Positions 43,401-48,974 of a stretch of 64,000 nucleotides of DNA are shown here, one piece after another. The stretch covers positions 248,001-312,000 of the forward strand of contig JBAJFG010000341.1 in NCBI GenBank assembly GCA_037903475.1, given 5' to 3'. Source of the DNA: Ancylostoma caninum (Eukaryota > Nematoda > Chromadorea > Rhabditida > Ancylostomatidae). The notes under the pieces were generated by a model that was not told the origin of the DNA, did no database searches, and was given only the letters and a program-made list of their open reading frames with translations. Both the position numbers and the translations under genes were made by a program. Within the stretch, counting starts at the first letter, position 1. Each line of letters starts with the position of its first letter.

Positions 43401-44603
43401 ACCTTTAGAGGCACACAGATCCGATTTTTGAGATTCGGGGGATAACAATCGCACGGAGTGGCAATGTGGTATGCAAATCGCTTTCAGTGGCGACTGTCTC
43501 GTTTTGCAGGAATGAGATTGGCGGCTTTGGACGCTGCAACCGTACATACTAAAGACTGAATTCCAGTTCCTGAATCACGGCAAAATTTGACCTTCAATAT
43601 CCATTTTGCCAAAGGTACTATGGTCTGGAAATTAAGCCTAGCGGAAGTAACATAGATCCCATTTACAAAGTCTAGTATATTTGTCATGGCAGAACAAGTT
43701 GTTAAGTGGTAGTTTTTATGAACGATTTTCTAATAGAATGAGACCTGGAAGTCAAACATGGCTGTGTGGGATTAACTGAAATCAAGCGATGGGATGGTAG
43801 ACTGAATCCAAGCTCCCCATCAGACCACTAACGCCAGGGTCAGTTCTTCCGGATAAAGCCACTGAAAACATATGATTGAAAGGCTGCAAACATGCAATCA
43901 CATGCTCGAACAAGAAGTGCTCTAGATTTGACAATGGACTCACTCCCATTTATTCGATATGGAATTTATACTTTTCTACTCTTTCAAATAATCAATGACT
44001 GGAGAATTTGGATCTCTTCAAATTGTTTCAGCATTATTTCCTTTAGCTTGAGGTTCGGTCCAGTCGAATGATGCCTGTTTTGGGGACCCAGACAAAAATA
44101 AAATTAATGAAACCTTAATTATAACAATAATTAATTAATAAAGAATTATATGAAAAAGAATAATAAAAATAAACTAATAAAAATAAACTAATACAAGATT
44201 GTTATATGTACTGTAAAGTAATTTCAAAAATTTGCTGACCCATTTTCGGGGGGGGGGGGGTGCCCCCCTCCCCCTCCTGCGTTCGCCACTGCCGTTTACG
44301 ATGCAGACCACACATTTGGCATGTCATTCATGCTTCCCCACCTCTGATCACTTATATTTGTTTATTTATTTATTTACACCGAAATATGGCAAATTTTCCC
44401 CATGACACTACTGAAGTGGTAACCCTCCGCGAAGCAAAACTACAACTCAAGAAGTCGGATCTCAACCAGTTGTCTGAACAAACGCAGGGCGACGCCACGC
44501 TTCGTCGCCTCTTGTGATCGTCATGGGATGTTCGCTGCTTCAACATTACAGTAGAAGAACCACTGCTAACCTGGGTGATGATCCCATCGACGGCGTTGGT
44601 CAT
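213..44603 (-). CDS. scpl-1: CTD small phosphatase-like protein (SCP/CTDSP family), multi-exon gene with alternative N-termini
   Basis: Seen: ten coding exons join in frame on the minus strand. They are 44603-44571, 41225-41159, 18575-18489, 11055-10906, 3494-3343, 3088-2984, 2664-2515, 824-726, 661-575 and 365-213, totalling 1083 nt or 360 residues plus stop. Replacing the first two exons by 19665-19146 gives 500 residues. In the 360-residue form the DLDETLVHS motif lies at 187-195 (nucleophile D187, acid/base D189), motif II Thr at 243, Lys at 281 and the IIDNSP Asp-Asn at 297-298. The 56, 94 and 110 residue distances from the first Asp equal those of human SCP1 (D96, T152, K190, D206). Known: this Mg-dependent HAD/FCP1-type family dephosphorylates Ser5 of the RNA polymerase II CTD and some SMAD/REST-type substrates. 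Inferred: the product is active and membrane-associated through the Cys cluster. The symbol is given by family resemblance to C. elegans. Only the exon 10906/3494 junction is doubtful. Confidence 0.93.
575..661 (-). CDS. scpl-1: scpl-1 phosphatase exon ([10 protein letters not shown]...DNSPASY)
   Basis: An 87-base exon, GTTTTCAG acceptor and GCG/GTGAGT donor, 29 codons, phase 0. It encodes [19 protein letters not shown] then [12 protein letters not shown] of IIDNSP is HAD motif IV, the Mg-binding Asp-Asn. Confidence 0.97.
726..824 (-). CDS. scpl-1: scpl-1 phosphatase exon ([10 protein letters not shown]...GNYVK)
   Basis: A 99-base exon, TTTTCAG acceptor and AAG/GTAAGC donor, 33 codons, phase 0. 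It reads [30 protein letters not shown]. The last Lys is the motif III lysine equivalent to K190 of SCP1. The flanking 1.7-kb intron (825-2514) showed no further coding exon. Confidence 0.97.
825..2514 (-). other. intron of scpl-1, no other gene seen
   Basis: A 1.7-kb intron with short overlapping open frames on both strands at 960-1350 that show no recognisable protein. The shorter introns 366-574, 662-725, 2665-2983 and 3089-3342 are also empty. Confidence 0.7.
2515..2664 (-). CDS. scpl-1: scpl-1 phosphatase exon ([10 protein letters not shown]...LFTASLAK)
   Basis: A 150-base exon, ATTTCAG acceptor and AAG/GTGAGG donor, 50 codons, phase 0. The protein runs [30 protein letters not shown] and ends [11 protein letters not shown]. 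The Thr of LFTAS is HAD motif II. Identity with human SCP1/2 is evident by eye over the whole exon ([35 protein letters not shown]). Confidence 0.97.
2984..3088 (-). CDS. scpl-1: scpl-1 catalytic exon with [12 protein letters not shown]
   Basis: A 105-base exon with TTATTCCAG acceptor, 35 whole codons and phase 0 at both ends. It encodes [15 protein letters not shown], then [19 protein letters not shown]. The DLDET signature contains the phosphoaspartate nucleophile and the acid/base Asp. The exon boundary after SSFK corresponds to the ...HSSFKP junction of animal SCP proteins. Confidence 0.97.
3343..3494 (-). CDS. scpl-1: scpl-1 exon upstream of the phosphatase domain
   Basis: The donor is GTGAGT after AGG AGG AAG in phase 0. 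The acceptor is a weak ACTAG just before TACAAATG. The frame reads [18 protein letters not shown], then [18 protein letters not shown] and [13 protein letters not shown]. The last part leads straight into the conserved LLPPVRPSD segment before the catalytic motif. An ATG at 3489 would allow a short isoform that starts here, and the upstream intron has a promoter-like patch. Frame and donor are clear. How the exon is joined upstream is not. Confidence 0.85.
3735..3870 (-). promoter_or_regulatory. possible internal promoter of scpl-1
   Basis: A GC-rich patch (about 3756-3870, with GGCGGCGGGC and GGGGCGAGGCG on the minus strand) lies just upstream, in transcription direction, of a TATA-like TTTATATAG at 3746-3738. 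About 250 bases further on is the in-frame ATG at 3489. This order would suit a short isoform beginning at [11 protein letters not shown]. The TATA match also reads as TATATAAAG on the plus strand, so direction is not certain. Confidence 0.25.
4317..4444. repeat. large imperfect inverted repeat next to the 90-bp satellite
   Basis: An 18-base perfect arm (AGAAAATCACTGTCATCC at 4355-4372) pairs with its complement at 4402-4419. Inside are two GCGAAGC motifs and the complementary GCGCTTCG. Outer sequences GTTAACCTCC (4317-4326) and GGAGGTAAC (4436-4444) form a second, wider pair. The right outer arm is part of the first satellite unit, so the satellite may have grown from this element. Confidence 0.75.
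4421..5304. repeat. 90-bp tandem satellite, about 9.8 copies, each with a hairpin
   Basis: The phrase TAACGTAGCACACGGGTCCG recurs at 4441, 4531, 4621, 4711 (one change), 4801, 4891, 4981, 5071, 5161 and 5251, an exact 90-base period with very few substitutions. Every unit contains CCGAGTCAGAGCGC...GCGCTCTGGCTCGG, a stem of about 17 pairs with one mismatch, closed by GCGAAGC. Three units (4651, 5191 and 5281) have the fully paired inner stem CCGCGAAGCGG; the others have CAGCGAAGCGG. The near identity implies recent amplification or homogenisation. The array ends abruptly at TATAAATATATG. Confidence 0.97.
5421..6785 (+). pseudogene. unrecognised open-frame fragments, possibly a decayed element
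   Basis: Right after the satellite a series of short plus-strand frames follows (5421-5621, 5869-6051, 6454-6648 and 6603-6785) with shifts and stops between them. Text such as [20 protein letters not shown] looks protein-like, but I recognise no domain. They may be remains of a mobile element or chance. The overlapping 159-codon minus-strand frame at 5490-5969 is more likely a shadow. Confidence 0.15.
10906..11055 (-). CDS. scpl-1: scpl-1 Ser/Thr/Asn-rich linker exon
   Basis: The acceptor is TTTTTCAG. The split Glu codon joins the previous exon in phase 1, and the frame reads [18 protein letters not shown], then a Gly/Asn/Thr/Asp/Ser-rich linker to LPDAV. Two donors are possible. The one after GCG (GTTAGT, exon end 10910) is the better match but leaves phase 0, which breaks the frame into the exon at 3494. 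The one four bases later (GTGGGA, exon end 10906) leaves phase 1 and restores it. I give the frame-restoring end. An undetected small exon between 10.9 and 3.5 kb is the alternative. The residues [10 protein letters not shown] echo the IITQV N-terminus. Confidence 0.8.
12404..12617. repeat. inverted repeat with arms of about 95 bp
   Basis: Left arm 12404-12500 and right arm 12524-12617 are complementary along nearly their full length. Both contain the core CATCGCGTTGGAGAC and GATCCATTCCAAGATCAAA-like text, with a handful of mismatches and small gaps, and a spacer of only about 23 bases. Transcribed, this would form a long stem-loop. Confidence 0.85.
12680..13270. repeat. 117-bp satellite, five copies in an alternating A-B-A-B-A order
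   Basis: GCCATATTC recurs at 12696, 12813, 12931, 13048 and 13165 (117 or 118 base steps). Copies 1, 3 and 5 continue with a GT-CACGTGTCCCC-type segment. Copies 2 and 4 continue with AGTAGGCATATCCTCATCGA. A linked difference (GATATTTTCG against GATAGTTTCG) follows the same alternation, so the true unit is a dimer of about 234 bases. Each monomer has the pair ATCGATAAATCGAT. Confidence 0.92.
13378..13421. repeat. CATA and CA microsatellite
   Basis: About six CATA units run directly into nine or so CA units. It is located at the right end of the composite element and is presumably part of it. Confidence 0.95.
14250..14650. other. GC-rich island inside the scpl-1 intron
   Basis: CpG- and GC-rich sequence (for example CGCGCGCCGTCGATGTCGGCGCG near 14480) stands out against AT-rich flanks. 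Open frames pass through it on both strands, including 107 codons at 14465-14142 minus, but none looks like a known protein. It may be an enhancer or an internal promoter. Confidence 0.3.
16988..17500 (+). CDS. unrecognised 170-codon open frame within an intron, doubtful
   Basis: The frame is long for this base composition and contains protein-like text ([33 protein letters not shown]). It has no recognised domain, no signal peptide and no obvious promoter. The phrase NVRSLA recalls the start of RTE-type endonucleases, but the rest does not follow that family. It may be a decayed retroelement piece or chance. Confidence 0.12.
   Translation: MEQPKPRNTVQRLLTMSSEIPQVMKFPVISQESVGEGQVLAGLKVVCDRNYFNEFSFLNVRSLARDMRCRETYWRNLEGTSTSCFKVVSIWMHVNGRCWSAPLVTFSFAPKIEQLCHRNFRPLTYACGFFYICFCDFSEVMIRRESWRIRTISFSPGFYACAALRLNQYL
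18489..18575 (-). CDS. scpl-1: scpl-1 Cys-cluster exon shared by the N-terminal variants
   Basis: The exon has a TTTTCAG acceptor and a GTGAGC donor. It enters in phase 1 and leaves in phase 1. Residues are [18 protein letters not shown] then [10 protein letters not shown]. It aligns with the vertebrate SCP segment KPRSRGILHSLFCCV (SCP1) and KPRGRNIFKALFCCF (SCP2): a basic patch followed by adjacent cysteines. In SCP1 this Cys pair is a palmitoylation site that holds the protein at membranes, so the same role is inferred here. It is the common acceptor for all the alternative first exons found. Confidence 0.9.
   Translation of the reverse strand, partial: ARSDQLDKNRDGADSCRACAAALLRRRR
19146..19665 (-). 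CDS. scpl-1: scpl-1 alternative first exon, Pro-rich 173-residue N-terminus
   Basis: This is the longest clearly coding exon in the window: 520 bases from ATG 19665 to a CAG/GTAGGT donor, leaving in phase 1 with G and joining GC at 18575. The protein has a basic start ([13 protein letters not shown]), a segment with [18 protein letters not shown] followed by aromatic residues (TYYW...YYGMDS), then a long Pro/Arg/Gln-rich tract ([20 protein letters not shown]) and a Ser/Thr/Asn-rich end. It looks disordered apart from the aromatic segment, which may be a binding motif. I chose ATG 19665 because the next base triplet upstream (TTG) is not a normal start and a GC-rich untranslated-looking region follows. 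It replaces the short SCP-type N-terminus, so it probably defines a second promoter. Confidence 0.82.
19700..20110 (-). promoter_or_regulatory. scpl-1: GC-rich promoter and 5' UTR region of the Pro-rich scpl-1 isoform
   Basis: The 400 bases upstream of ATG 19665 (in minus direction) are much richer in GC and CpG than the surroundings and carry several ATCGAT words (for example around 19870-19895). No acceptor of good quality lies directly before the ATG, so the sequence is probably transcribed as 5' UTR with its promoter. No TATA box was identified. Confidence 0.45.
20295..20345 (-). repeat. tRNA-like B-box fragment, possible SINE head
   Basis: On the minus strand GCAGTCTGCGCCTTGCGAG is followed by TTCGAATTTGGCGC, which resembles the anticodon-side and T-arm of a tRNA (B box GTTCGAAT). 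A complete cloverleaf cannot be made: the 5' half is degenerate. A SINE or tRNA relic is more likely than a working tRNA. Confidence 0.25.
31780..32197. mobile_element. possible SINE or RTE-derived 3' end with TGAA tail
   Basis: The stretch ends in four TGAA repeats (up to 32197), a typical tail for RTE-class non-LTR elements. It contains a B-box-like word CCGTTCGAATC (minus strand, 31998-32008). No coding part or target duplication was confirmed. Confidence 0.25.
34707..34758 (-). CDS. possible alternative first exon of scpl-1 ([17 protein letters not shown])
   Basis: A 52-base open stretch starts at ATG 34758, preceded by an in-frame stop, and ends at an excellent donor (GGCAG followed by GTAGGT) in phase 1 with a lone G. 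That is exactly the phase needed by the exon at 18575, and would give [25 protein letters not shown]. It lies in a GC-rich island in the large intron between 41159 and 18575. Alternatively it splices to an open frame beginning at 34491, behind the acceptor CTCTTCCCCAG; that frame reads [14 protein letters not shown] and soon stops. No homology recognised. The splice phase and position support it, but there is no transcript evidence. Confidence 0.35.
38647..39303 (-). pseudogene. two open frames in the same register separated by stop, unrecognised
   Basis: The frame from 39303 runs 124 codons to a TGA at 38931-38929 and continues in the same register to 38647 (text includes [18 protein letters not shown]). 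Together they give about 218 codons with one stop, more than expected by chance here. No domain is recognised, and the plus strand is also open in part, so coding direction is uncertain. A decayed transposon gene is possible. Confidence 0.18.
40961..40988. repeat. perfect 11-bp hairpin
   Basis: AGATGGGTATG and CATACCCATCT flank a 6-base loop. Function unknown. Confidence 0.8.
41159..41225 (-). CDS. scpl-1: scpl-1 second coding exon ([10 protein letters not shown]...TTKEAN)
   Basis: This 67-base exon has a good acceptor (TCCATTCAG) and a GTGGGT donor. It enters in phase 0 and leaves in phase 1 with a lone G. The residues begin [16 protein letters not shown] and end TTKEAN. The lone G combines with GC of the exon at 18575 to make Gly, giving ...[12 protein letters not shown]. 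Reading on without splicing would add only GGLTGL before a stop, so a short unspliced form cannot be excluded. The DIDKNGDY stretch looks like a calcium-binding loop but has the hydrophobic residue in the wrong place, so I do not call an EF hand. Confidence 0.8.
41226..44570 (-). other. first intron of scpl-1 (short isoform)
   Basis: A 3.3-kb intron between the two SCP N-terminal exons. Apart from the hAT-like element at 44061-44291 I see no repeat or exon. The 106-codon minus-strand frame at 42041-41721 is unrecognised. Confidence 0.7.
44061..44291. mobile_element. short hAT-like element (MITE), internally deleted
   Basis: The right end reads CTCCTGCGTTCGCCACTG, complementary to the left end of the element at 48718. 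The left end CAGTCGAATG followed by GGGGACCCAGACAAAA matches, inverted, the other end of that element (TCTGGGTCCCC), with about 30 bases missing. A poly-G/poly-C tract lies near the right end. No target duplication is visible. Confidence 0.6.
44571..44603 (-). CDS. scpl-1: scpl-1 first coding exon, canonical SCP N-terminus ([11 protein letters not shown])
   Basis: The exon reads 11 codons from ATG at 44603 and stops at a strong donor, CAG followed by GTTAGC, in phase 0. Spliced to 41225-41159 it gives ...GIITQVRKED.... Vertebrate SCPs begin with the same idea (IITQARRED in SCP2, VITQ in SCP1, IITQV in SCP3), so this is the conserved N-terminus, although only 33 bases long. A CAG lies four bases before the ATG and could be a trans-splice or 5' UTR acceptor. 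The transcription start is not visible. A hAT-like short element sits about 280 bases downstream inside the first intron. Confidence 0.8.
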
Positions 44604-45414
44604 TGTGCTGGCCGAATTTAACAGTGAGATGTAACCAATGTGTAAAACGTGCCTAGTTCATGACGGTAAGTAGAATATCCTGAAAAAATCCATGGATACT
44701 CCTTTCTGGAAACACGAATAAACGGCAAGATGCAGTGGCGGAAAATAAAAAAAACATAATACGAAGAACAGCCAGAAATGATTCCACTATGTTTTGCAGA
44801 ACCGGTGCAAAATCAAATCTTCAAAGAGAAAGAGTTGCAAATCTGTATAACATCCACGACAAAAAAAAACAAGGAGAACAGTGAAGTAAAAATGCTGAGA
44901 AAAAGTGCACAAGGCTGTGGTACCACCACAAAATCCGGAATATCACGTGAGTTCGTTCAAAAAAGTAAAGAAGAGTAGTGATCAATAGTTTTTGAAGCAA
45001 ATTAAAAATGCAGTTGGAGGCACTTACTGGCACGATAGCTTTTTCTCTTCAGATAAAAAAATCTATGGACGTTAAAGCAAGGAAAAAGCGAGAAAGCAAG
45101 CAAAGAAGCGAAACTTCATTAAGTTGTAACTGTTCAGTCCATACCTGGGCATTGCTATAAAACCATAGACAGTTCGGGGATCTGGAACGCTGGAGTTTTG
45201 AACATGAAATCGTGGAGAAAGATTAGGAGTAACTTTAGATTCTTAAAACTAACTATTCAAGAGATATTAAATAGCAAAACTGAGATATTAAAATGAGCTA
45301 ATGAACTGGCATAAAATCTTGGGTATCTGATCTCGCGAGGAGGGGTGCGGGGTGCAGTGACCTGTGTCGCGACCTACGTGTTACAGGATTCTAGAAAACT
45401 ACGTACATGAACCG

Positions 45415-45694
45415 CAGTGCCGGATGGACGCATGAGTGGCAAACCAAGGGGAGGCGTGGGAAAAAAACTGGCAGGTCCGCCAATCCGGGGACTCGGGTCG
45501 AACATACTAAACCATTAATTTGGAGAACAAAAAACAAAAAGTGAATATTTAAAAATGAATGATGGAAATAAACAATTAGAAATAAACAGGCACAAAATTC
45601 TCGTTCATAAAGTAATTGTAAAACTTCGGCTACACATTCTCGGAGGGGAAGGCGGAGGGGGAGCGCCCCCTCCCCCGCCCTCCTTCCTCCGCTG
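45415..45694. mobile_element. 280-bp hAT-like MITE with 8-bp target duplication
   Basis: It begins CAGTGCCGG and ends CCTCCGCTG, with C/G-rich subterminal sequence (GGCGGAGGGGGAGCGCCCCC). Flanks are ATGAACCG (45407-45414) and ATAAACCG (45695-45702), eight bases with one difference, as expected for hAT insertion. No coding capacity. Confidence 0.6.
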
Positions 45695-47756
45695 ATAAAC
45701 CGTGACACGTAATCGAAAAGGGGATGGAAAGTTCACGGTTAGATGGTCAGCTAATTCTCTTTTCTTTTTCAATATTTTTCCGGAACTTTTCCCAGTGTTA
45801 CGTAAGCACTCCTTGAGACCACGTGACTCGCCAGAAATTAGTTCCAAAGAGGTTTTTTTTATCAGGAAGTGCGCTGTCAAGGTCATAGTTTAGAAAGCAC
45901 AGGAAGTACAGCTGATCAGCAGAAATGGGCGCTGCTGGTAACAGGGTGGCGATGAATAGCGACGTTGGACGGCACATCGATTCGACGCATGATTGAACTG
46001 TTCAATCGGCGACGAGCACGGACGCTTCCGACGCCCAGAAGCGCGTCAGAAGCGACCGCAACAGCGTCGCAGAAGCGGACGGTGCAACATGTGGATGCGT
46101 ATACGGTTGCTGATGTGCCATACATCACGATCTGCGTCTGCTGGGCAAGCAGCAAAAAGGTACGCCGGAAATTTGCTCGGGTAATGAATGCCTGGGAAGT
46201 TGAGGGATGAGAAAATGAAGGTGAAGGCGGCAAAAAAAAAAGAGAAAAATGACGTCATATGTTGGAATTCGTTCCTTCTTCTGCAGAGTAGGGGTAAACG
46301 AGAGAAGGTAAGCATCTCAACATGTGGGAGAAGAAAACCGTACACATATTGGACAGTATCCTGCAGATAAAACGCATTCCGGTAGGACATCAAGACTGAG
46401 ATCGATGAACTTTGCCGGGACGACGCTAATCACCTGCTACACGAGGGTATGTGAGTTTTTAAGAAGACGAAATTGGTTTCTTCCTTGCGACAACTACGTC
46501 GTGTCAAAGGAAGAAAATAGATGTGAAGGGCTATGAAACACATCTTTTTTCAACTGAGCTGGAGTAGAAAAAAAGCCAAATTCTCTGCAAAGAATTCCGT
46601 GGATTTCGCAACAGGGCCTGATGAAAACAGCATGTCAAACGAGCTCGAACGGCATCAGCATCTGGTGCTGACAGCATGTACGTCAGCAATGTGATAGGTT
46701 AGAAATAGCCCACACTATTGAAATTCTGCGAGCTGGAACTGTCCATAACATCGATCGCCATAATAATCCTGCCAACAAAAATCCCGGAACATTCCGGATG
46801 TGCCGAATTGAGTGAATATGGCAGAAAAGGACACAAGTGCAAATAATTTCGCCAAAAATTCGCTGTGAGAATGAATAAGAACAGCTGGATGACTTCTGAC
46901 TCAAACGAAAACACAGGCTGGAATGAGTCGTGGGCCCAGTCAGCGAAGTTTTGGCCACGTAACAGGAGAGCGAAGCGAAATTGCTGATACATATTTCCGC
47001 CGCGTTCTCGAAGATTCTTTCGCCTGCAGCATCAGATGTCGTGCAAGTTTTTTCTTTTAGAAATACGTAGATGTTCGCAACATTGCAGGCTGCACGTCCC
47101 TGCAATGGAGCAAAACGGAGGGATTCTCCGCTTCATACCGAGAGTGTGCTACTGCAATGTGTTTCAAAAATGATGGGAGTTGAAAATTTCCGTACTAGCT
47201 GGAATACCCTCGCTAAGTTCTTCGAAAAAGTACACTCGGCGCGCGAAGTTGCGTTCTTTTCGTCCCATACCTCTAAATTTGTTAAGACGCAATGTACTGC
47301 AAAATAAAACTAATGGAAAGATTTGTAGTTGATCCAACCTTGGTCTCATTGAGTTGAGCTGACAGTTTTTAGCTTCAGCATGGAATTTTAGGTGTTCTCG
47401 CTATGCCACAATTTTTTTTTCGCCGCACATCTTTGGCGACGAAATTCCTCAAAATAGGGAACGCTCAAATTTCACAGTTTAACATGAAACACATATAAAG
47501 CAGATCACCTATAAGTAGGTCAAACAAACATGCACGACTTCCCGATCTTTACGGACTTTCGATAGACTGCATTTTCTTAAATGTATAGGAGGTGGAACGA
47601 AAAGAAAGCAACTTCGCGGGTCGAAACTTTTTTAAAAGAATTTAGTGTGGGTAATGAACATCTTGTCCCTACGACCTCTATAAATGTAACGCTTTCTCAT
47701 TTCTTCTTTTCTAATTACTCTGAAACACATCCCTTTTGGAACCGACCATGGTACTA

Positions 47757-47854
47757 ATGCATCACTGAGGTTACCCAGGGTAAACATAATGGCGCCTGTG
47801 TTAAGGATAGGTGAATTCGTGTGATATTGACAAGTTTACCCTGGTGTGATGCAT
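47757..47854. repeat. 98-bp inverted-repeat element
   Basis: ATGCATCAC and CCAGGGTAAAC on the left (with an 8-base insert between them) are complementary to GTTTACCCTGG and GTGATGCAT on the right. The centre is not paired. It looks like a very small MITE. Confidence 0.6.
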
Positions 47855-48717
47855 GTGGCCCCATAATGACACAGACGAAGCGTTTGGAAAAGAAAAAGCT
47901 GAAGAACACCAAGAAGAGAGCTAAAGAACGGTCAAATGAACCTAGAAGGAATGATGAGCACAGCCTAATTTATTCCTGAAGGCTTTCAGTAGATTCGCAA
48001 TAAGCAAATATTAATATGCACCACGCCACTAAAAAAACAAGAAAAGATAAGAAAACGGAAGTCAATGCTGCTTCATAACAAAAGCACGTTCAAGAATGCT
48101 GGCGAGAAGGATGACAGACATGCGAATCACTTCCAAAAATAGCCGAGAAGAAATGCCAGAAATAAAGCCCAATGATGGCTACTGATGGTATCTCCAGACC
48201 TCAAAAATGAACAAGTGATGGAAAGTACTACGATAATGAAAGATATGCGTATCGACTGCCACGTTGGATTGCAAGGGTTGCATCCCATCGTGGCAATCGC
48301 TGAGAAGCCTTGGGATACTCTCAGACTGGCCGCGAACTCGATGGACTGTTCGTCCACGATGCCACGCAGGAATGCAGGATCGCACGTGGAGAATCATGTG
48401 AGTGATTATTTCAGATAATGCTCACAGAAAATCCGCTTTCAGAGAAATTTTTCGGCTCATGGACCAGTCAATGCGAGAGGTGTGCGTGCGCCAGATGTGC
48501 ACAATACTATGAAAACGTTGAACATGTTACGTGTCCACACAGAATCTCTATCTTGCTGCAGTCACCACAATTTGCCGCAGTTCTTTTCGTTCACAGCGGT
48601 TCGCTGCGATGTCGGACGCACGCACCTGTGACGCATGCGAACGTCCAGTGGAAGTGGACCGCATCGCTGATGCACTGTGTCCCCTTACAGTTTTTGGTAC
48701 AGAACATGGATCTGTAC

Positions 48718-48974
48718 CAGTGGCAGACGCAGGAGGGGGGGGGGGCTCACGAGAATGGATCCTCAAATTTTCGAAATCACTTTACAATACAAACAAGAAT
48801 CTTGTATTAGTTTATTTTTAATTTTCACTTTTTAATGTTATTTTTAGCATAATTTAATTTATTATCTACATATTATTATAATTAATATTTTTTTATTAAT
48901 TTTATTTTCTATCTGGGTCCCCAAGGCGGCCAAGACCCCACTTCTTTCCCATCCGCTTTCTGCATTCGCCACTG
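48718..48974. mobile_element. 257-bp hAT-like MITE with 8-bp target duplication
   Basis: Terminal inverted repeats CAGTGGCAGACGCAG and, at the other end, CTGCATTCGCCACTG differ at few positions. The flanks ATCTGTAC (48710-48717) and ATCTGCAC (48975-48982) are an 8-base target duplication with one change. Inside are a G run and an AT-rich core. Same family as 44061-44291, in opposite orientation. Confidence 0.75.
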
